Below are positions 43,283 to 55,869 of a stretch of DNA of 64,000 bases, one piece after another. The stretch covers positions 6,510,001-6,574,000 of the forward strand of contig CM034103.1 of the NCBI GenBank assembly GCA_019914945.1, in the 5' to 3' direction. Both the position numbers and the translations under genes were made by a program. Origin of the DNA: Typha latifolia. Its lineage: Eukaryota > Streptophyta > Magnoliopsida > Poales > Typhaceae. A model generated the notes under the pieces. The model saw nothing but the letters and a program-made list of their open reading frames with translations, had not been told where the DNA came from and searched no databases. Each line of letters begins with the position of its first letter. The stretch's first letter is position 1.

Positions 43283-46020
43283 AATCAATCCAAAGCACAA
43301 ATTCCTAAAGAAGTACGAAGATACTCAAATCTCTGTAAATCCAACGGTTTTGTGAATAGATCACCCAACTGTTTCTCCGTCTCAACATATTCTAGTGCTA
43401 TTGTTTTGTCTTCAATTAACTCGCGTATAAAATGATGTCGGATGTCAATATGTTTTGTACGCGAGTGTTGAACAGAATTTTTCGATATATTAATAGCACT
43501 CATATTATCACAATAAATCACCATAGTATCTTGTTCAATGCCATAATCTTTGACCATCTGTTTCATCCATGGTAACTGAGAACAACAACTTCCCGTTGCA
43601 ATGTACCTCGACCTCCATAGTAGATAAATATATCGAGTTTTGTTTCTTACTGTGCCAAGCAACTAGATTGCTTCCAATATAAAAACATCCACTTGAGGTA
43701 CTTTTTCTATCATCACACGAACCTGCCCAATTAAAATTCGTGTATCCAGATATGATAGCTCCCGAGTCATACGTAAACCAGATACCTAAGTCAACTGTTC
43801 CACCGACATATTTTATGATATGTTTCACAGCAAACAAATGTGTCTCCTTAGGTTCAGACTGAAACCTAGCACACACACCGACACTAAATGCAATGTCAGA
43901 TCTACTAGCAGTTAAGTACAAAAGACTATCAATCATGCTCCTATATAGTGTTTGATCAACACTTTTTCCTGAAGTCTCTTTTTCTAGTTTGGTAGTTGTA
44001 CTTATAGGAGTTCTAGCATAGTTTGCATTGTTACATTTCAGATTATGTGAAATTCTAACAACATAGCAATTATCAGATGTTCTAGATCCAAAACATATAA
44101 CATTACCATCATGATCTAGAATAGTACAATCATTTTTGGAGAATTTTATCTCATAACCTTCATCACAAATATGATTGATGCTTAGTAGATTTTCTTTCAA
44201 GCCCTTAACATAAAAAATATTTTCAAGAATAGGAACACCTGGAGTACTTACCTTTCCTTTACCTATTACCTTGGATGAGTTACCATCTCCAAATGTCACA
44301 ACTCCCCATTCATGCTCTTCGAGATTAGAAAATAAGGATTTGTCGCGTGACATATGTCTTGAATAGCCACTGTCTAAATACCACAAGTCAGAATTTAAAG
44401 CTTTCAAGGCAGTATGTACAACATAACATTTCAAGTCACTTTTCTTGACCCATATGGCCTTTGTTTTCATCCCATAAATGAAAGCACTTCTAGATTTTTG
44501 CAAAAATTTGCAATGGGGTCGAATATGCCCTAGAATGCCGCAATGAAAGCATGTTGGAACAAAACCTTTTCTACTCACCTTTTGTCAAGGAGTGTGACTA
44601 AAGTTTACCTTTGGTGCCGTTGAAAATTCACCAGTTTGTAGATTCAACTTCAATTTAGAAGTATTCATCCAAGATTGCTTTGTAAATGCGGTTGATGACT
44701 TCAGGTATTCTTCCTTTTGTATACCTGCAGAAACGAAGACAGTTTTGTTATTTTTTGAATTTCCAATGTATCCAACACCATACCTATCTTTTCTAGAGAT
44801 CTGAGCTTTTAGAATCTCGTCAAGTTTGTTCTTCCCTTTTAAAAATGTCACTTCCTTATGCAATCGCTCTAGTTTAATTTCATCAGCCTTCATTTTATTT
44901 TTCGCATTGTCAAGTTGTTCAGAAAGGTCTTTGACACGTTCAAGCTCCAATTTGTACTTCTCAAATTGAATTCTTTCTGGTTCAATTACCTTGAGTCGTT
45001 GAAGTAGTCTAAGATTGCTTTTCTGGAGTTTAAACGACTCCAGGTACAAGTCATTATATGCCTTTTGAATTTCAGATTCATCTTCCTCAGCTAGTAGCAT
45101 ATCAAGATCATCTGTATTATCAATATCAACAACAAAGTCAGTATTAAGCAGAGAAGAGGCAAAGGCTACAAAGTTTTCTTCATCTTTTTCAGAATCATCA
45201 TCAGATTCATCTGAGTTATCCCAAGTAACTTTCATAGCTTTACCCTTTCTCTTAAGACGATTAGGGCATTCTTGTGCGATGTGTCAAAAACCAGAACATT
45301 CAAAACATTAAACTATATTCTCAGAATTCTTATTTTTCTGTTTGACATTGTTGTTGCTACCACCTGTATTCGAACTCACAGTATTCTTCTCTTTCACAAA
45401 GGCTTTATTTTTTTCAAATTTTTTAGCATTCAACTTGTTTGGCTTCCGAAAGAATTTATTGAACTTTTTGACAAACATAGTCAACATCTCAACATCTAAA
45501 TCACCTTCATCATCAGACTCCTCTAAATTTTGTTCAACTGTGGATAGGGTCATCCCTTTGGACTTCCTCGGTTTTGAAAAGCTTGACTCAACTGTTTGTA
45601 GATTTCCTACCAATTGTTCAACTTTTATAGAATCGATGTCCTTACTTTGCTCAATAGTTGTAACTTTCGCCTGAAACCTCTCTGGAAGAGACCTAAGGAT
45701 CTTACGGATAATTCTATTTTCAGCAATTTTCTCTCCTAAGGAATTTTCTCTCCGAGGAAACACAACTAAAAATTGTATTTATTGCCTTGCTATTCTATCC
45801 AACTTTTTCATAGTCTGACCTATCCCATGACTCTATCGGTTTATTAGCAAGTTTATCATCCACCATGTACATTGGTGGACTCCAACCATTCATAACCGCA
45901 AACCATAGTCGTTCATCTATAGACTTCAAGTAAGCTCTCATCCTAGCTTTCCAATATCCATAATTTGATTCATCTAGGATAGGAGGTCTAATAGATGATG
46001 GTCCATCTCTATGAAAATCC
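43283..46020 (-). pseudogene. Copia gag-pol of copy 2, integrase and most RT deleted
   Basis: Gag starts ATG GAT TTT CAT at about 46020 (MDFHRDGPSSIRPP) and runs through YWKARMRAYLKSIDERLW; a frameshift lies near 45780. The first zinc knuckle is lost (GCGATGTGTCAAAAACC region, 45279). The second, CFHCGILGHIRPHC, and protease LDSGYSRHMSRD are intact. At about 44030 the protease segment passes directly into the last part of RT (YARTPISTTTKL). This removes integrase and the RT core (20552-22420 in copy 1). RNase H follows with a frameshift near 43600. Confidence 0.85.
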
Positions 46021-46071
46021 ATGCCTATCTGATCTCTCTCAAAGAGTGAGAGAACCTGCTCTGATACCAAT

Positions 46072-46867
46072 TGAAAAAACTCCTAGACACAAGTATGTAT
46101 CTAAATACTAGGCAATGATATCACTCGTTCGCTTAAGTAAAAGTCCGTAGAAATATTAAGAACGAAAGCAGAGATGAACGCCAAGATTTTAACGTAGAAA
46201 AACCCAAACGGGAAAAAACCACGGATCCAAACTCGGGTCAAAACCAATCACTAGAATAGTAGCAGTTACAAGACTGACTCACAAAACAACCCGTCGATCC
46301 AAACGACTTTGTTCGTCTCAGTCTTGCTCGCTAGAACCCACGATTTACTGCTTCTCGTGATTGAAGTCCAATCTCAGTAGCCCTCGAGATTGATCTTTCG
46401 TCTAAATTAAGTTTTGTAGATGAGTGGAACCTTGATAGTTGAAGAACCGATGTAGCCTCAAGAAGTCTCCTTCAATAATGCTTCTTCAACCACCCTCAAG
46501 ATAGGGCATCACAATCCTTATATATGATCTCCAAGATAGAGCAAAATCCAAGTCTTATCCGTACTCACGAAAGTCTAATTTTATCAAATTTCGTTGGTGC
46601 GTTCGAACGCGGCCCGGGTGCGTTCGAACGGCATGACTTGAACTCAGGTGTGTTCGAACGCGTTTGTGAACGCAACTCTCGGTCTGTGTGAACGCAATAC
46701 CCGCATTCGAACGCGTTTGTGAACACAGTGTGAACTCGACGGTTTTTCTCTAATAATCTTGCAATTCTTCAGATCAGAGATATTCTAGACTTGTGTAAAG
46801 CTCATATACATGAAAAAATACAGTTAGAATATTTTGTACACAATTGCCAACAAATAAAAACCTAACA
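46072..46867 (-). repeat. Copia copy 2, 5' LTR
   Basis: Plus-strand TGAAAAAACTCC to CCTAACA, next to the PBS complement on the left. It has two 53-bp units and a GTTCGAACGC pair at 46596-46625 with 21-bp spacing. TATA CATATATAAGG on minus is near 46515-46527. Confidence 0.9.
46595..46740 (-). repeat. GTTCGAACGC cluster in copia copy 2 5' LTR
   Basis: Two promoter-proximal TTCGAA cores around GCGGCCCGGGTGCG, then two minisatellite units. Confidence 0.85.
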
Positions 46868-47531
46868 CTCACACTTATACAGGTGGAGGAGTGAAGAGCG
46901 AAGGGTCTTTGCTTTCGATGTGATGAGCGTTTCACTCCAAGTCATCGGTGTTCGAAACTGATTGGGAGTGTGATGCTCATCGATGGTCTCAAGGAGGATG
47001 AAGAGGTTGTTGATGATGGAGAGTGTCCAGAGGAGGCCCACGAGGAGGACATTGAGGTGGGCGCGGAAGAAGATATCCAAGCTGAAATATCAATGCATGT
47101 ATATTTGGGTACTTCCGTGCAAAGAACGTTACGAGTAGACGTACTCGTTAGAAAGCATTATGTGCACATCCTCATCGATTCAGGGAGTACACACAACTTT
47201 CTAGACGAGAGGTTTGTGAGGAGATTTGGGCTTGGATGCCAAACCGACCATGGAATTTGATGTTGCTATTGGAGACGGCACGAAGCTTAAGGCAGGAGAG
47301 CTTGTTTCGCGGGTTGGTATACGAGTGCAAGGACACGACATCATTGTGGACTTGTATTCATTGGCGCTGCGAGGAGCAAACATTGTCCTTGGTATTTAGT
47401 GGTTATAGAGTTTGGGACCCGTCACATTTGATTTCCGGAGCATGTGGATGAAATTTAAACAAGGAAACAAAGATGTGTGGCTGGATGGTGTTCGGTCTTC
47501 GCCGATTCCTATGATGCAGCCTATGGTGGGG
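46868..47531 (+). pseudogene. H-element gag-protease, part 2
   Basis: It continues the gag broken at 39620: VEE then RAKGLCFRCDERFTPSHRC knuckle region (46885-46950), the acidic linker, and protease with intact HILIDSGSTHNF (47165-47200). A frameshift follows near 47240, then VQGHDIIVDLYSLALRGANIVLG. It ends where LTR A6 starts at 47532. RT and everything downstream of this element is missing. Confidence 0.8.
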
Positions 47532-48488
47532 TGATACGATTCAGACTTCACCGATGTCGTCTCAAGCATGGATTCACTTTAGGGGTGTCTTTATTTCTTA
47601 TTTTAATATTTAATTCCTAATAAAATAAGTTTTCTGTAAGTTGCATTTGAACATAGGTGGAGTGTGTTCAAACGCTGTTGTGAATGAGGTTGTGAACACC
47701 TGCATCACATCCAAAGAGTGTGAATTGTGCGTTCAAACACGGTGTGAACACCTGTATCGTAGTTGCAAATCCAGAGAAGTGGGAAACAAGTGCGTTCGGT
47801 CGCGTGCTCGAATGCCTGCATTGCGTTCGCAAATCCAGAGAAGAGCAAACTAGGTGCGTTCGAACGCGAGTGGGCGCGTTCAAACGCGGTCGGCGAAAAT
47901 GTACTATTTAGGGTTAATTTTGAATTGTTTGGTTAGCCTCTAAAGGATGTGGATGGCAACCATAGAGTCATTATTGAAGAATTGAGTTTTGTCTTGCCTC
48001 CTTCATCATCTTCGCTCTCGTTCTCTCGATCCCCGGTGATGCTGCTTCTAACCTCCCTCGACCGGCCAATCACCCTAGTTCCTTAGGAATGGCCCTCTCC
48101 TTCCCATTCTTCTAATCTACCCAACACTTGTCCTAACCCTTCCATCAACCATAACCCTTCCACTGCCACTTTTCACCAGTGTCACCCTATTAACGCCGAT
48201 CCACCACCAACCACCATCATCTAGGATCTCGTGCCTCCATCCACGGATCCTGATCAAACCTCCTGACGTTCGTACACTTATCGGATGATATCTCAAGATC
48301 TCCACATCCGATCTGCCTGAAACTTGATTTGATGGAAATCTCTTTTCTAGAGCTACAACATATCCAAAATTCATGTCACTCTGACGGCGGTATCTTTTAG
48401 GATCTATTTACAAAGTTCCATGCTAGAATCTATCCAAATCTGAGAATTGGAAGAGATCGAACCTTAGCCAAAATGTGAGATCATATCA
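47532..48488 (+). repeat. A-family gypsy 5' LTR (A6)
   Basis: TGATACGATTCAG to GAGATCATATCA, 957 bp, followed by PBS AGATGGTATTAGAGCC. Palindrome cluster 47645-47895. The usual CTATAAAAGG is CTCTAAAGG here. Inserted in H-element pol. Confidence 0.85.
47645..47895 (+). repeat. GTTCGAACGC cluster in LTR A6
   Basis: Contains GTGCGTTCGAACGCGAGTGG and GCGCGTTCAAACGCGGTCGG with 20-bp spacing, plus several decayed sites on the left. Confidence 0.85.
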
Positions 48489-48530
48489 AGATGGTATTAG
48501 AGCCACCATTCCTTGGACACGCACTTCTTA

Positions 48531-49590
48531 TGATGACAACCAGAGCCATGGCTACACGGCGAGATGATGAAGAAGAGATTCTCCCAATATAGGAGGAGGA
48601 AACGGTTAAGGGGACTTCCACCCGAGGAACCGCTCGATCTAATCGAAATACGGAAGAACCTAGTGTTCAAGCCGTGTTGGGGTCTCTTTCTGAACAAATG
48701 GCAATCAACAACCAGATGATGATGGAGATGATGTGGAAATTACGGGTGACAAGGAAAGCCATGGCGAATGGGAATGCACCATCGACCCAGATGCGAGTCC
48801 ACTCCCATGAACCCACTGCCACCGGTTCAGAATTTGCAACCACAAGAGCCGCTGCTGCCACCACCCTATGGGTAGAGGCAAGCAAGGATGGTTCCACCAG
48901 GGCCAGTTGCAACTGAACCCATCCGACAAGTGAACCACTATGGAGATCAAGATCCGTGGGTGGGTCAATACGATCCAAAACTACGGCGAGTTAATCAAAA
49001 CCGAAGGAGGGATCATCAACCCTTCATGGTGCATCCTCCTTTGGTTAGATAAGGACTTGGACATGATCCGGAATAAGACAACGATATCCGTGGATAAATC
49101 GTGCGTCTCGAATTCCCCAAGTTCAAAGGTGGTCATCTGATCGATTGGTTGTATAGGGCGGAGAAATTCTTCACATACCAAGGCACAATAGAAGAATATA
49201 AAGTGATGCTTGCGAGCTTTCACCTTGAAGATGCGGCGCTTTATTGGTTTCGAGCAACCAATGCCAATGAGGCTATCGAAACTTGGGCTGAATTTTGTGC
49301 CGATATCACGCGGTGATTTGGAGCGTCGGGGTATGAAGACTTCGATGCTCTCCTCTCAAAGACGGTGCAAAAGACCACGGTTGGAGCATACCAAAAAGAA
49401 TTTGAGAGGATAAGTAGTAGATGTCATCCCCCATCGACGGATCAGCAACTTCGCGGCACCTTTATCTCCGGGCTGCGGGGAGACATACAAGCCGATGTGA
49501 GGGCTTTAAGGCCTAGAACCTTAAAGGAGGCCTTCGAAGATGTGGTACTCATGGAAGCCAAACATAGGGCCGAAACAGAATTAGACAAGA
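48531..49590 (+). pseudogene. A6 gag, 3'-truncated
   Basis: MMTTRAMATRRDDEEEILPI start at 48531, a stop soon after, frameshifts near 48790 and 49130, then the capsid core (EFPKFKGGHLIDWLYRAEKFF, FHLEDAALYWFRATN, FISGLRGDIQADVRALRPRTLKEAF). It breaks at about 49590 after LMEAKHRA, where AT-rich non-TE-like sequence begins. Confidence 0.8.
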
Positions 49591-50095
49591 CAAGTAACAT
49601 GGGGGATACTACAACTTATTTGTAATAGAATTAGACAAGCCAATATCTTGCTAATTTGTAGTATTTATAACTAGATACTGCAACTTATTTGTAACATAGA
49701 TTAAGTTCTTTTTAGAGAAAACTAAGCAATTTGAATTAAGCAATTCTCTCTTTTTGAAAAATTGATCTTAGATCTTTTGCTTATTTTGGCAATATAGATG
49801 AAGTTATTTTTTTGAGGAAACAAATCAATTCATTTTTTTTTTGTTCTATTTGTTGCTAATGTTTAACTACAGAATTTATAAATTAATTATGGAATTTGTA
49901 AATAAAAGTGTTAATAACTTGATATCTCAACTCATTTGTGACACAAATTAAAAGCATTTCGTGCGAAACCAACCAATTCAAATTAAGTAAATAACTATGA
50001 CGTAAATGTGCTAACCCTATAAATAAATAGAAGTTTTCCAACAAAACTCTAATTCTTATCCCATCTACCATTGGATTAACTGAATGTAATCATGT
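49591..50095. other. AT-rich sequence, no gene recognised
   Basis: No coding signal. It has short internal repeats (ACTACAACTTATTTGTAA and ACTGCAACTTATTTGTAA near 49610 and 49680). The last 60 bases match 56760-56826 on the far side of the D element, so this is probably host flanking DNA. Confidence 0.6.
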
Positions 50096-50895
50096 TGATA
50101 GACTTTGATACCAAATGATGAGATCTGGAACCAAAAGATTGGCTATGGGACAATTCCTTAAGATCTGAATTTATTGTAGGAAGCAATCCACGCAATCGTG
50201 GGAAAATATTCTTTAGATATTCTCTGGTAGTCAGCAAATTACAAACCCAATTGGGTTGGATCCATAACTTTCTAATCTACAACTTTTGTATTTATGCCCT
50301 TCGCAGATTCGAACTTTAGCAGGGAAAAAAATATAGAATAACGTGGGTGATGGTAGTGGTGACGAGTAAAGTGGATGTTAGGGTTATGGATGGGTATGGA
50401 GATGAGGGTGGATTGTGGAAGTGATTAAGGGAAGTAAACGAAGGGAACGAAGTGGTCGAGATCCCAAAGAAGAGGGGTGACTCGATAGTTGAGGGAGATT
50501 AGAAGCGAAGAGAAACCTTGCCAACGGTAGATGTGGAATGATGGTGAAGAGGGAGGAGGGAGAAGTCTAGAGAGAAGATAGGAGACAAGAAATCAAAAAT
50601 CCAATAGCATTATGAAGTTGGCTGCCATTCACATATTTATAGAGGCTAGCCAACAAGTCCTAAAACAATATAAAATAATTCTAGAGGATTCCCGTCAATC
50701 GCGTTCGAATGCGCCCGATCGAGTTCGAACACACTCAAAAAGCACCTTCTTTGGATTTCAGAATGCAACACAAGCGTTCGAATGCAGGCGTTCACAAGGC
50801 GTTCACAAGGGCGTTCGAACGCGACCTACACGAATTTTATTTTAATGAAAATAAACTCCTATTATAATAAGAAAAAATCTTAACTAAGTGTATCA
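50096..50895 (-). repeat. D-family 3' LTR (D3) ending in two PBS-like units
   Basis: The minus-strand start TGATACACTTAG follows the polypurine tract. It contains a GTTCGAACGC cluster (50690-50830) and TATA box TATAAATATG (50633-50642). The final 40 bp are TTTGGTTCCAGATCTCATCA plus TTTGGTATCAAAGTCTATCA, both like the tRNA-Met PBS. The target duplication follows immediately, so they lie inside the LTR. Confidence 0.85.
50690..50830 (-). repeat. GTTCGAACGC cluster in LTR D3
   Basis: GCGTTCGAATGCGCCCGATCG, GAGTTCGAACACACTC, GCGTTCGAATGCAGGCG and GGGCGTTCGAACGCGACC, with one duplicated GGCGTTCACAA. Confidence 0.85.
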
Positions 50896-53800
50896 GCCCA
50901 CCACACTTCCCCCACCTTGCTCTCAAGGTGAAAAGTCAGGGAAACACTCCAAGATATCAGTCTCCAACTCCCATGTCGCCTCATCAGATGGCTTGCCAAG
51001 CCACTCAATTAGAATCTCCATCTTCAATCTGGTACCATGTCGTCGGCGGCGTCTAGCAAGTACTCGAACTAGCTCTACGATCTCTATCTCCTCCAATGGC
51101 TCCGGTAAAATCGATTCAACAATCTCATGATCTCTAATGTGCTCTCTCAACAATGAAACATGAAAGACAGGGTGCACTCCCGACCCCTCCGGCAGCTCCA
51201 AATGATATGCAATCGGACCAATACGCTCCAACACCTGAAACGGAATAAAGTAGCGATATGCTAACTTTTGGTTTCGCATCGGACATAAGGTCACCTGTCG
51301 ATACAGTTGCACCCTCACAAATACCCAGTTGCCGATGTCAAACTCCTGCTCTCTATGGCTACGATCATAAACTTGCTTCATGCGGTTTTGAGCAAGTTTA
51401 AGATGAGCATGCAACCTCCTCAATGTGGCGTCTCTATCCATCAATGCTAAGTCCACCTTCGTCCTATTTGCCGATGCCACTGGATCATAAGCGCGTAACG
51501 TCGGAGTCGTGCGTCCATACACGACCTCAAATGGAGTCATGCCAATGCTGCTATGATAGGCGGTTTATAAGACTACTCCGCCCACAGTAAGAATTCCAAC
51601 CATCGTCTCGGCATCTCTCCAATAAAGCACCTCAAATACTGCTCAATGCCTCAATTAATAACCTCAGTTTGGCCGTCCATCTGTGGATGGTAGGCCGAAC
51701 TGAAGTTTAATCAAGTCCCCTGCAATCTGAAAAACTCAGTCCAAAAGTCGCTCATAAATACATGATCATGATACGAGACTATCGTGCGTGGCATGCCATG
51801 TAATCGAGCAATATCTCTAACAAAAATTTCAGCCACCATCTTGGCTGAAAATGGATGTGATAATACAAAAAGTGCACATACTTGCTCAATCTATCAACCA
51901 TTACAAAGATAACAGAATAACCACGTACCAGCGGAAGACTCTCTATGAAGTCCATATAAATGTCCTCCCAAACACGATCCGGTATAGGTAAAAGCTATAG
52001 TAATCTAGCCGGTTTTAAGGTGGTTGCTTTAGCCCTTTAACAGACTTCGCAAGCACGGACAAAACTCCTCACATCTCGTCTCAATCCTGGGCACGTGCAA
52101 CTCTGAGATATCCTCCTATAAGTTCTCAAGACACCCTCATGACTAACCTCTGGAGTTTGGTGAAAGTGCCCCCACAATTTCTGCCATAATTCATCATTTG
52201 TGGGCACTCGAATGCATTTGCGGTCTAGCAACAAACCTCCTCGATTCTCCAACTCAGGATGGCGCTCTAGATCATCCATCACCTCCTGCAATAATCTCAA
52301 AATATCTGGGTCAGATGTACATGCATACCTCAGCTCATCAAGTAAGGGAAAGGTAGGAGATGAATAGGCTGCAAGCTCGGCGCCATCAGGTTAACACAAT
52401 AGTTCATCCGCCGCTCTATTTTCCGTTCCCTTCTTGTATTGAATTTCATAATTATACCCCAGCAATTTTGTGACCCACACTACTGTGCCGAAGTGTGTAT
52501 GCGCTGTCCCATAAATTATGAAAGGCTCTTTTGATTGGTTCGGATAATGAATCGTCTACCGATCAAATAAGGCCTCCACTTTGTCACCGCATGTAGAATT
52601 GCCAACATCTCTCTCTCATAAATTGATAATTGCTAAAAATTTTGCGATAAAGCCTTGCTAAAATAGGCAATGGGACATCCTTGTTGCATTAGTACAGCTC
52701 CTATGCCAACACTCGATGCATCACATTTCATAATAAATTCTTTGGTGAAGTTTGGTAGCGCTAGAACGGGTGCCATCGTCATTGCTGTTTTCAATTTTTC
52801 AAAGGCTAAAGTGGCATCATTTGTCTATCTAAAAGAGTCTGTCTTCAACAAAGAAGTGAGAGGAGCAATGATCTTGCCATATCTGGCGATGAATCGACGA
52901 TAATAACTAGTCAGCCCCAAAAATCCTCTCAATTTGATGGTAGTAATAGGAATAGGCCAAGTAGTCATACATGCAACCTTTTGAGGATCTACCGCTACAC
53001 CATTTGCTGAAATGATGTAGCCTAAATACTCCACCTTTCGTACTCCCCATAGACATTTATACTTCTTGATCTTCAATTGGTTTTGCTCCAACAAATTCAG
53101 CACGTCCTCCAAATGCTTCCAATGCTCCAATTCAGTCTTACTATACACCAAAATATCGTCAAAAAATACCAAGATATATCTTCACAAGAGAGGCCGAAAT
53201 AAATCATTCATGAGACCTTGAAAGGTAGCTGGAGCATTGGTAAGACCAAAAGGCATCACTCAGAACTCATAAGGTTCATCCGAAGTCCAAAATACAGCTT
53301 TGTGCACATTCGCCGAGTAAACTCTAATTTGATAATACCTGGCCCTCAAGTCAAGCTTACTAAATATAGTCGCTCCTGCAAGCTCATCGAGCAACTCCTT
53401 GATAACCGGAATAGGATACTAGTCCTTGACGGTAATAATGTTTAGTGCTTGATAGTCGACATAAAAATGCCATGTCCCATCCTTTTTTCACACTAAAAGC
53501 ACAGGGGATGAGTATGAGCTATGACTTGGTTGTATGAGGTCTTTCTCCAATATCTCAGCTACCATCCTTGAGATAACTTCATCTTGCACATGTGGATACC
53601 GATATGGCCTCACGTTCGCCGGTGTAGCCTCGGATACAATCTCTATACGATGGTTCGCCGCTCTCCTCGGTGGCAACTCCTGCGGCTCCTCAAACAGTCC
53701 AGAAAAGTTATCTAATAAATTAGACAATTCAATGGTAATACCTGAACTCATTTGAGGCTCATCTCCTACTGGTCCTAACTAAATAAGATAGGCTAAATCA

Positions 53801-55735
53801 TACGCACAAGGCAGCCCCACCATAGACTGCATTGCAGAAATCGGCGAAGACTGAACACCATCAAGCCACACATCTTTGTTTCCTTGTTTATATTTCATCT
53901 ACATGCTCTGAAAATCAAATGTGACGGGTCCCAAACTCTGTAACCACTGAGCACCAAGGACAATGTTTGCTCCTCGCAGCGCCAATGGATACAAGTCCAT
54001 AATGATGTCGTGTCCTTGCACCCGTATACCTACTCGGCAACACAAGCTCTTCGCCCTAAGTTTCGTGCCGTCTCCAATAGCAATGTCAAAACCCATAGTC
54101 GGTTCGGCATTCAAACCCAATCTCCTCACTAGCACTCGTCTAGAAAGTTGTGTACTCCCCGAATCGATGAGGATGTGCACACAATGCTTTCTAATGAGTC
54201 TATCTACTCATAACATCCTCGACTCGGAAGTACCCAAATATACATACATCATTATTTTAGCTTAGATATCTTCCTCAACGCCCTCCACAATGGCCTCCTC
54301 ATGCGTCTCCTCTGGACACTCTCCATCATCATCAATCTCGTCATCCTCCTTAGGACCATCGATAAGCATCACACTCCCGATCGGTTTAGAACATCATTGA
54401 CCGAGGGTGAAATGCTCATCACATCGAAAGCAAAGACCCTTCGCTCTTCGCTCCTCCACCTGGGCAGGTGTGAGAGTTCGAACGGAGGGTCTTGTGCCTC
54501 CTCTAACATCAGAAGAAGGTCTCAAAGGTGGTCGTGGTCTAGTAATCGCAGCCGCTATTTTTGAAACCGCAGAATTTCTAGCTGGCGTTCTAAGTGCAAA
54601 CCGCCCATCTCGGTTGCCCTAATTAGTTTTCGCTACCATCTTTAGAGCCCTATGCTTTTGTTCCATCTTCATGGCCTTCTCAAAGACCTCCTCAAGAGTA
54701 GTAGGACATAGAGCACAAACATCCGCTTGTATCTCCTCTCGCAGCCCTGAAATAAATATACTCATCAATGTACGTTCAGGCAATGGTGGCTCACAACGAC
54801 TACTAACTCTTTCAAACTCAGCTTGGTACTCCAATACGGTAGTCCTTTGAACCATCTTGCTTAATATGGCAGCAAAATCTTCATATGCCGCTGTCCCAAA
54901 TCTGCATGTAATCCTCCTATAAAAATTAGCCCATCCGATAAATCCACCACCACGAATTATCGATCTATACCAATGCAATACCGTTCCTTGAAGGTGAAAG
55001 CTTGCCATCTGGACTTTTGCATCTTCTGCTGTACCTTGACAATCAAAATATTGTTCAACTTGAAATACCAAATCCGTTGGATCACCGTCTTGGAATTTTG
55101 GAAAGTCCAAACGTGCAGTTCTCCCTCGAATAGCATTGTTAGGTTCGCGAAAGATCCTTAGTTTAGGTCTAAACCTTTGTGCATGTTGATCACCTTCTCT
55201 AAATCCTTGGGCATGTCCATCACCATCTACATAGGGATTAACATCATCCTCATAGTGCTAATCCTCCTCATCGACGAAGCGCACCGGTGCCGCATGCCTC
55301 TCGAGTTCCACCACCGCTGGTCTTGGGTTTTGTAACGAAGATGGGGGATAATAAAGGCATAGGTAGGAGGGGATCATTGACACTCAAATGACGCACTTGG
55401 ACCTGTGGGGTATCAGTTCTATGGGGTCCCACCGCTGGTCTTTCTTGAAACTCCGTTCGTCGTCAAGGAGATGACGAACCCAATCGATTCACGACATATT
55501 CCTTGAATTCATTGTGATCCTTTTGCATATTGTCAACTCTATGCAATAATGTTTGGAACATGCTCCTAAGTTCACCATATTCGAACCCATGGACGTTGGT
55601 TGACTCGGTCCTACCGTGGTCGCTCCAAAGGAATCGGCCTCATAGTTAGGATCATCGTGCATTGAGTCCTCCCTTGTCAGTGTGCTCTCCATAGGTCTCC
55701 TTGTTGATCTTATCTTTCTTATTTCAACCATTAAT
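50896..55735 (-). pseudogene. D-element gag-pol with all domains present
   Basis: Minus strand in order: gag start (MVEIRKIRSTRRPMEST, 55735); capsid FPKFQDGDPTDLVFQVEQYFD (55110) to LEEVFEKAMKMEQKH; zinc knuckle CFRCDEHFT (54430); acidic linker; protease HILIDSGST (54180) and [39 protein letters not shown] (53172), YLGYIISANGVAVDP; RNase H (52780-52400); integrase zinc region RHPELENRGGLLLD (52250) and catalytic core (52030-51560); C-terminal GPIAYHLELPEGSG and chromodomain-like EILIEWLGKPSDEATWELE (50990). Protease and RT catalytic motifs are kept, but at least a dozen stops and a few frameshifts occur, mostly in integrase. Chromovirus affinity is likely; clade uncertain. Confidence 0.85.
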
Positions 55736-55751
55736 GGAGGTCTAAGGCTCA

Positions 55752-55869
55752 CCTGCTTTGATACCAATTGGTAGGCTCTGATACCACTTGATAAGCTCTA
55801 ATACTAATTTGTTAAGCTATGATACCAAATGATAAGCTCTGATACCAAATGATGAGCTCTGGAACCAAA
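55752..55869 (-). repeat. Six tandem PBS-like units at the LTR D5/gag boundary
   Basis: Units (plus coordinates) 55850-55869, 55830-55849, 55810-55829, 55789-55809, 55769-55788 and 55752-55768. Each is about 20 bp of form TTTGGTATCAGAGCTTATCA on the minus strand. By comparison with D3 the first two belong to the LTR and the other four lie between LTR and gag. The gag-proximal one (ATTGGTATCAAAGCAGG) is in the normal PBS position. Confidence 0.85.

Larger units (their letters stand above)
39621..46867 (-). mobile_element. Sirevirus-like copia element (copy 2), inverted and internally deleted
   Basis: Same family as copy 1, opposite strand. 5' LTR 46072-46867, gag and fused pol remnant 46020-43283, spacer, internal palindrome cluster, accessory ORF 41732-40684, PPT block, 3' LTR 39621-40326. 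The target duplication CTCAC is intact on both sides (39616-39620 and 46868-46872), dating it as an insertion into H-element gag. Roughly 1.87 kb of pol is missing. Confidence 0.9.
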
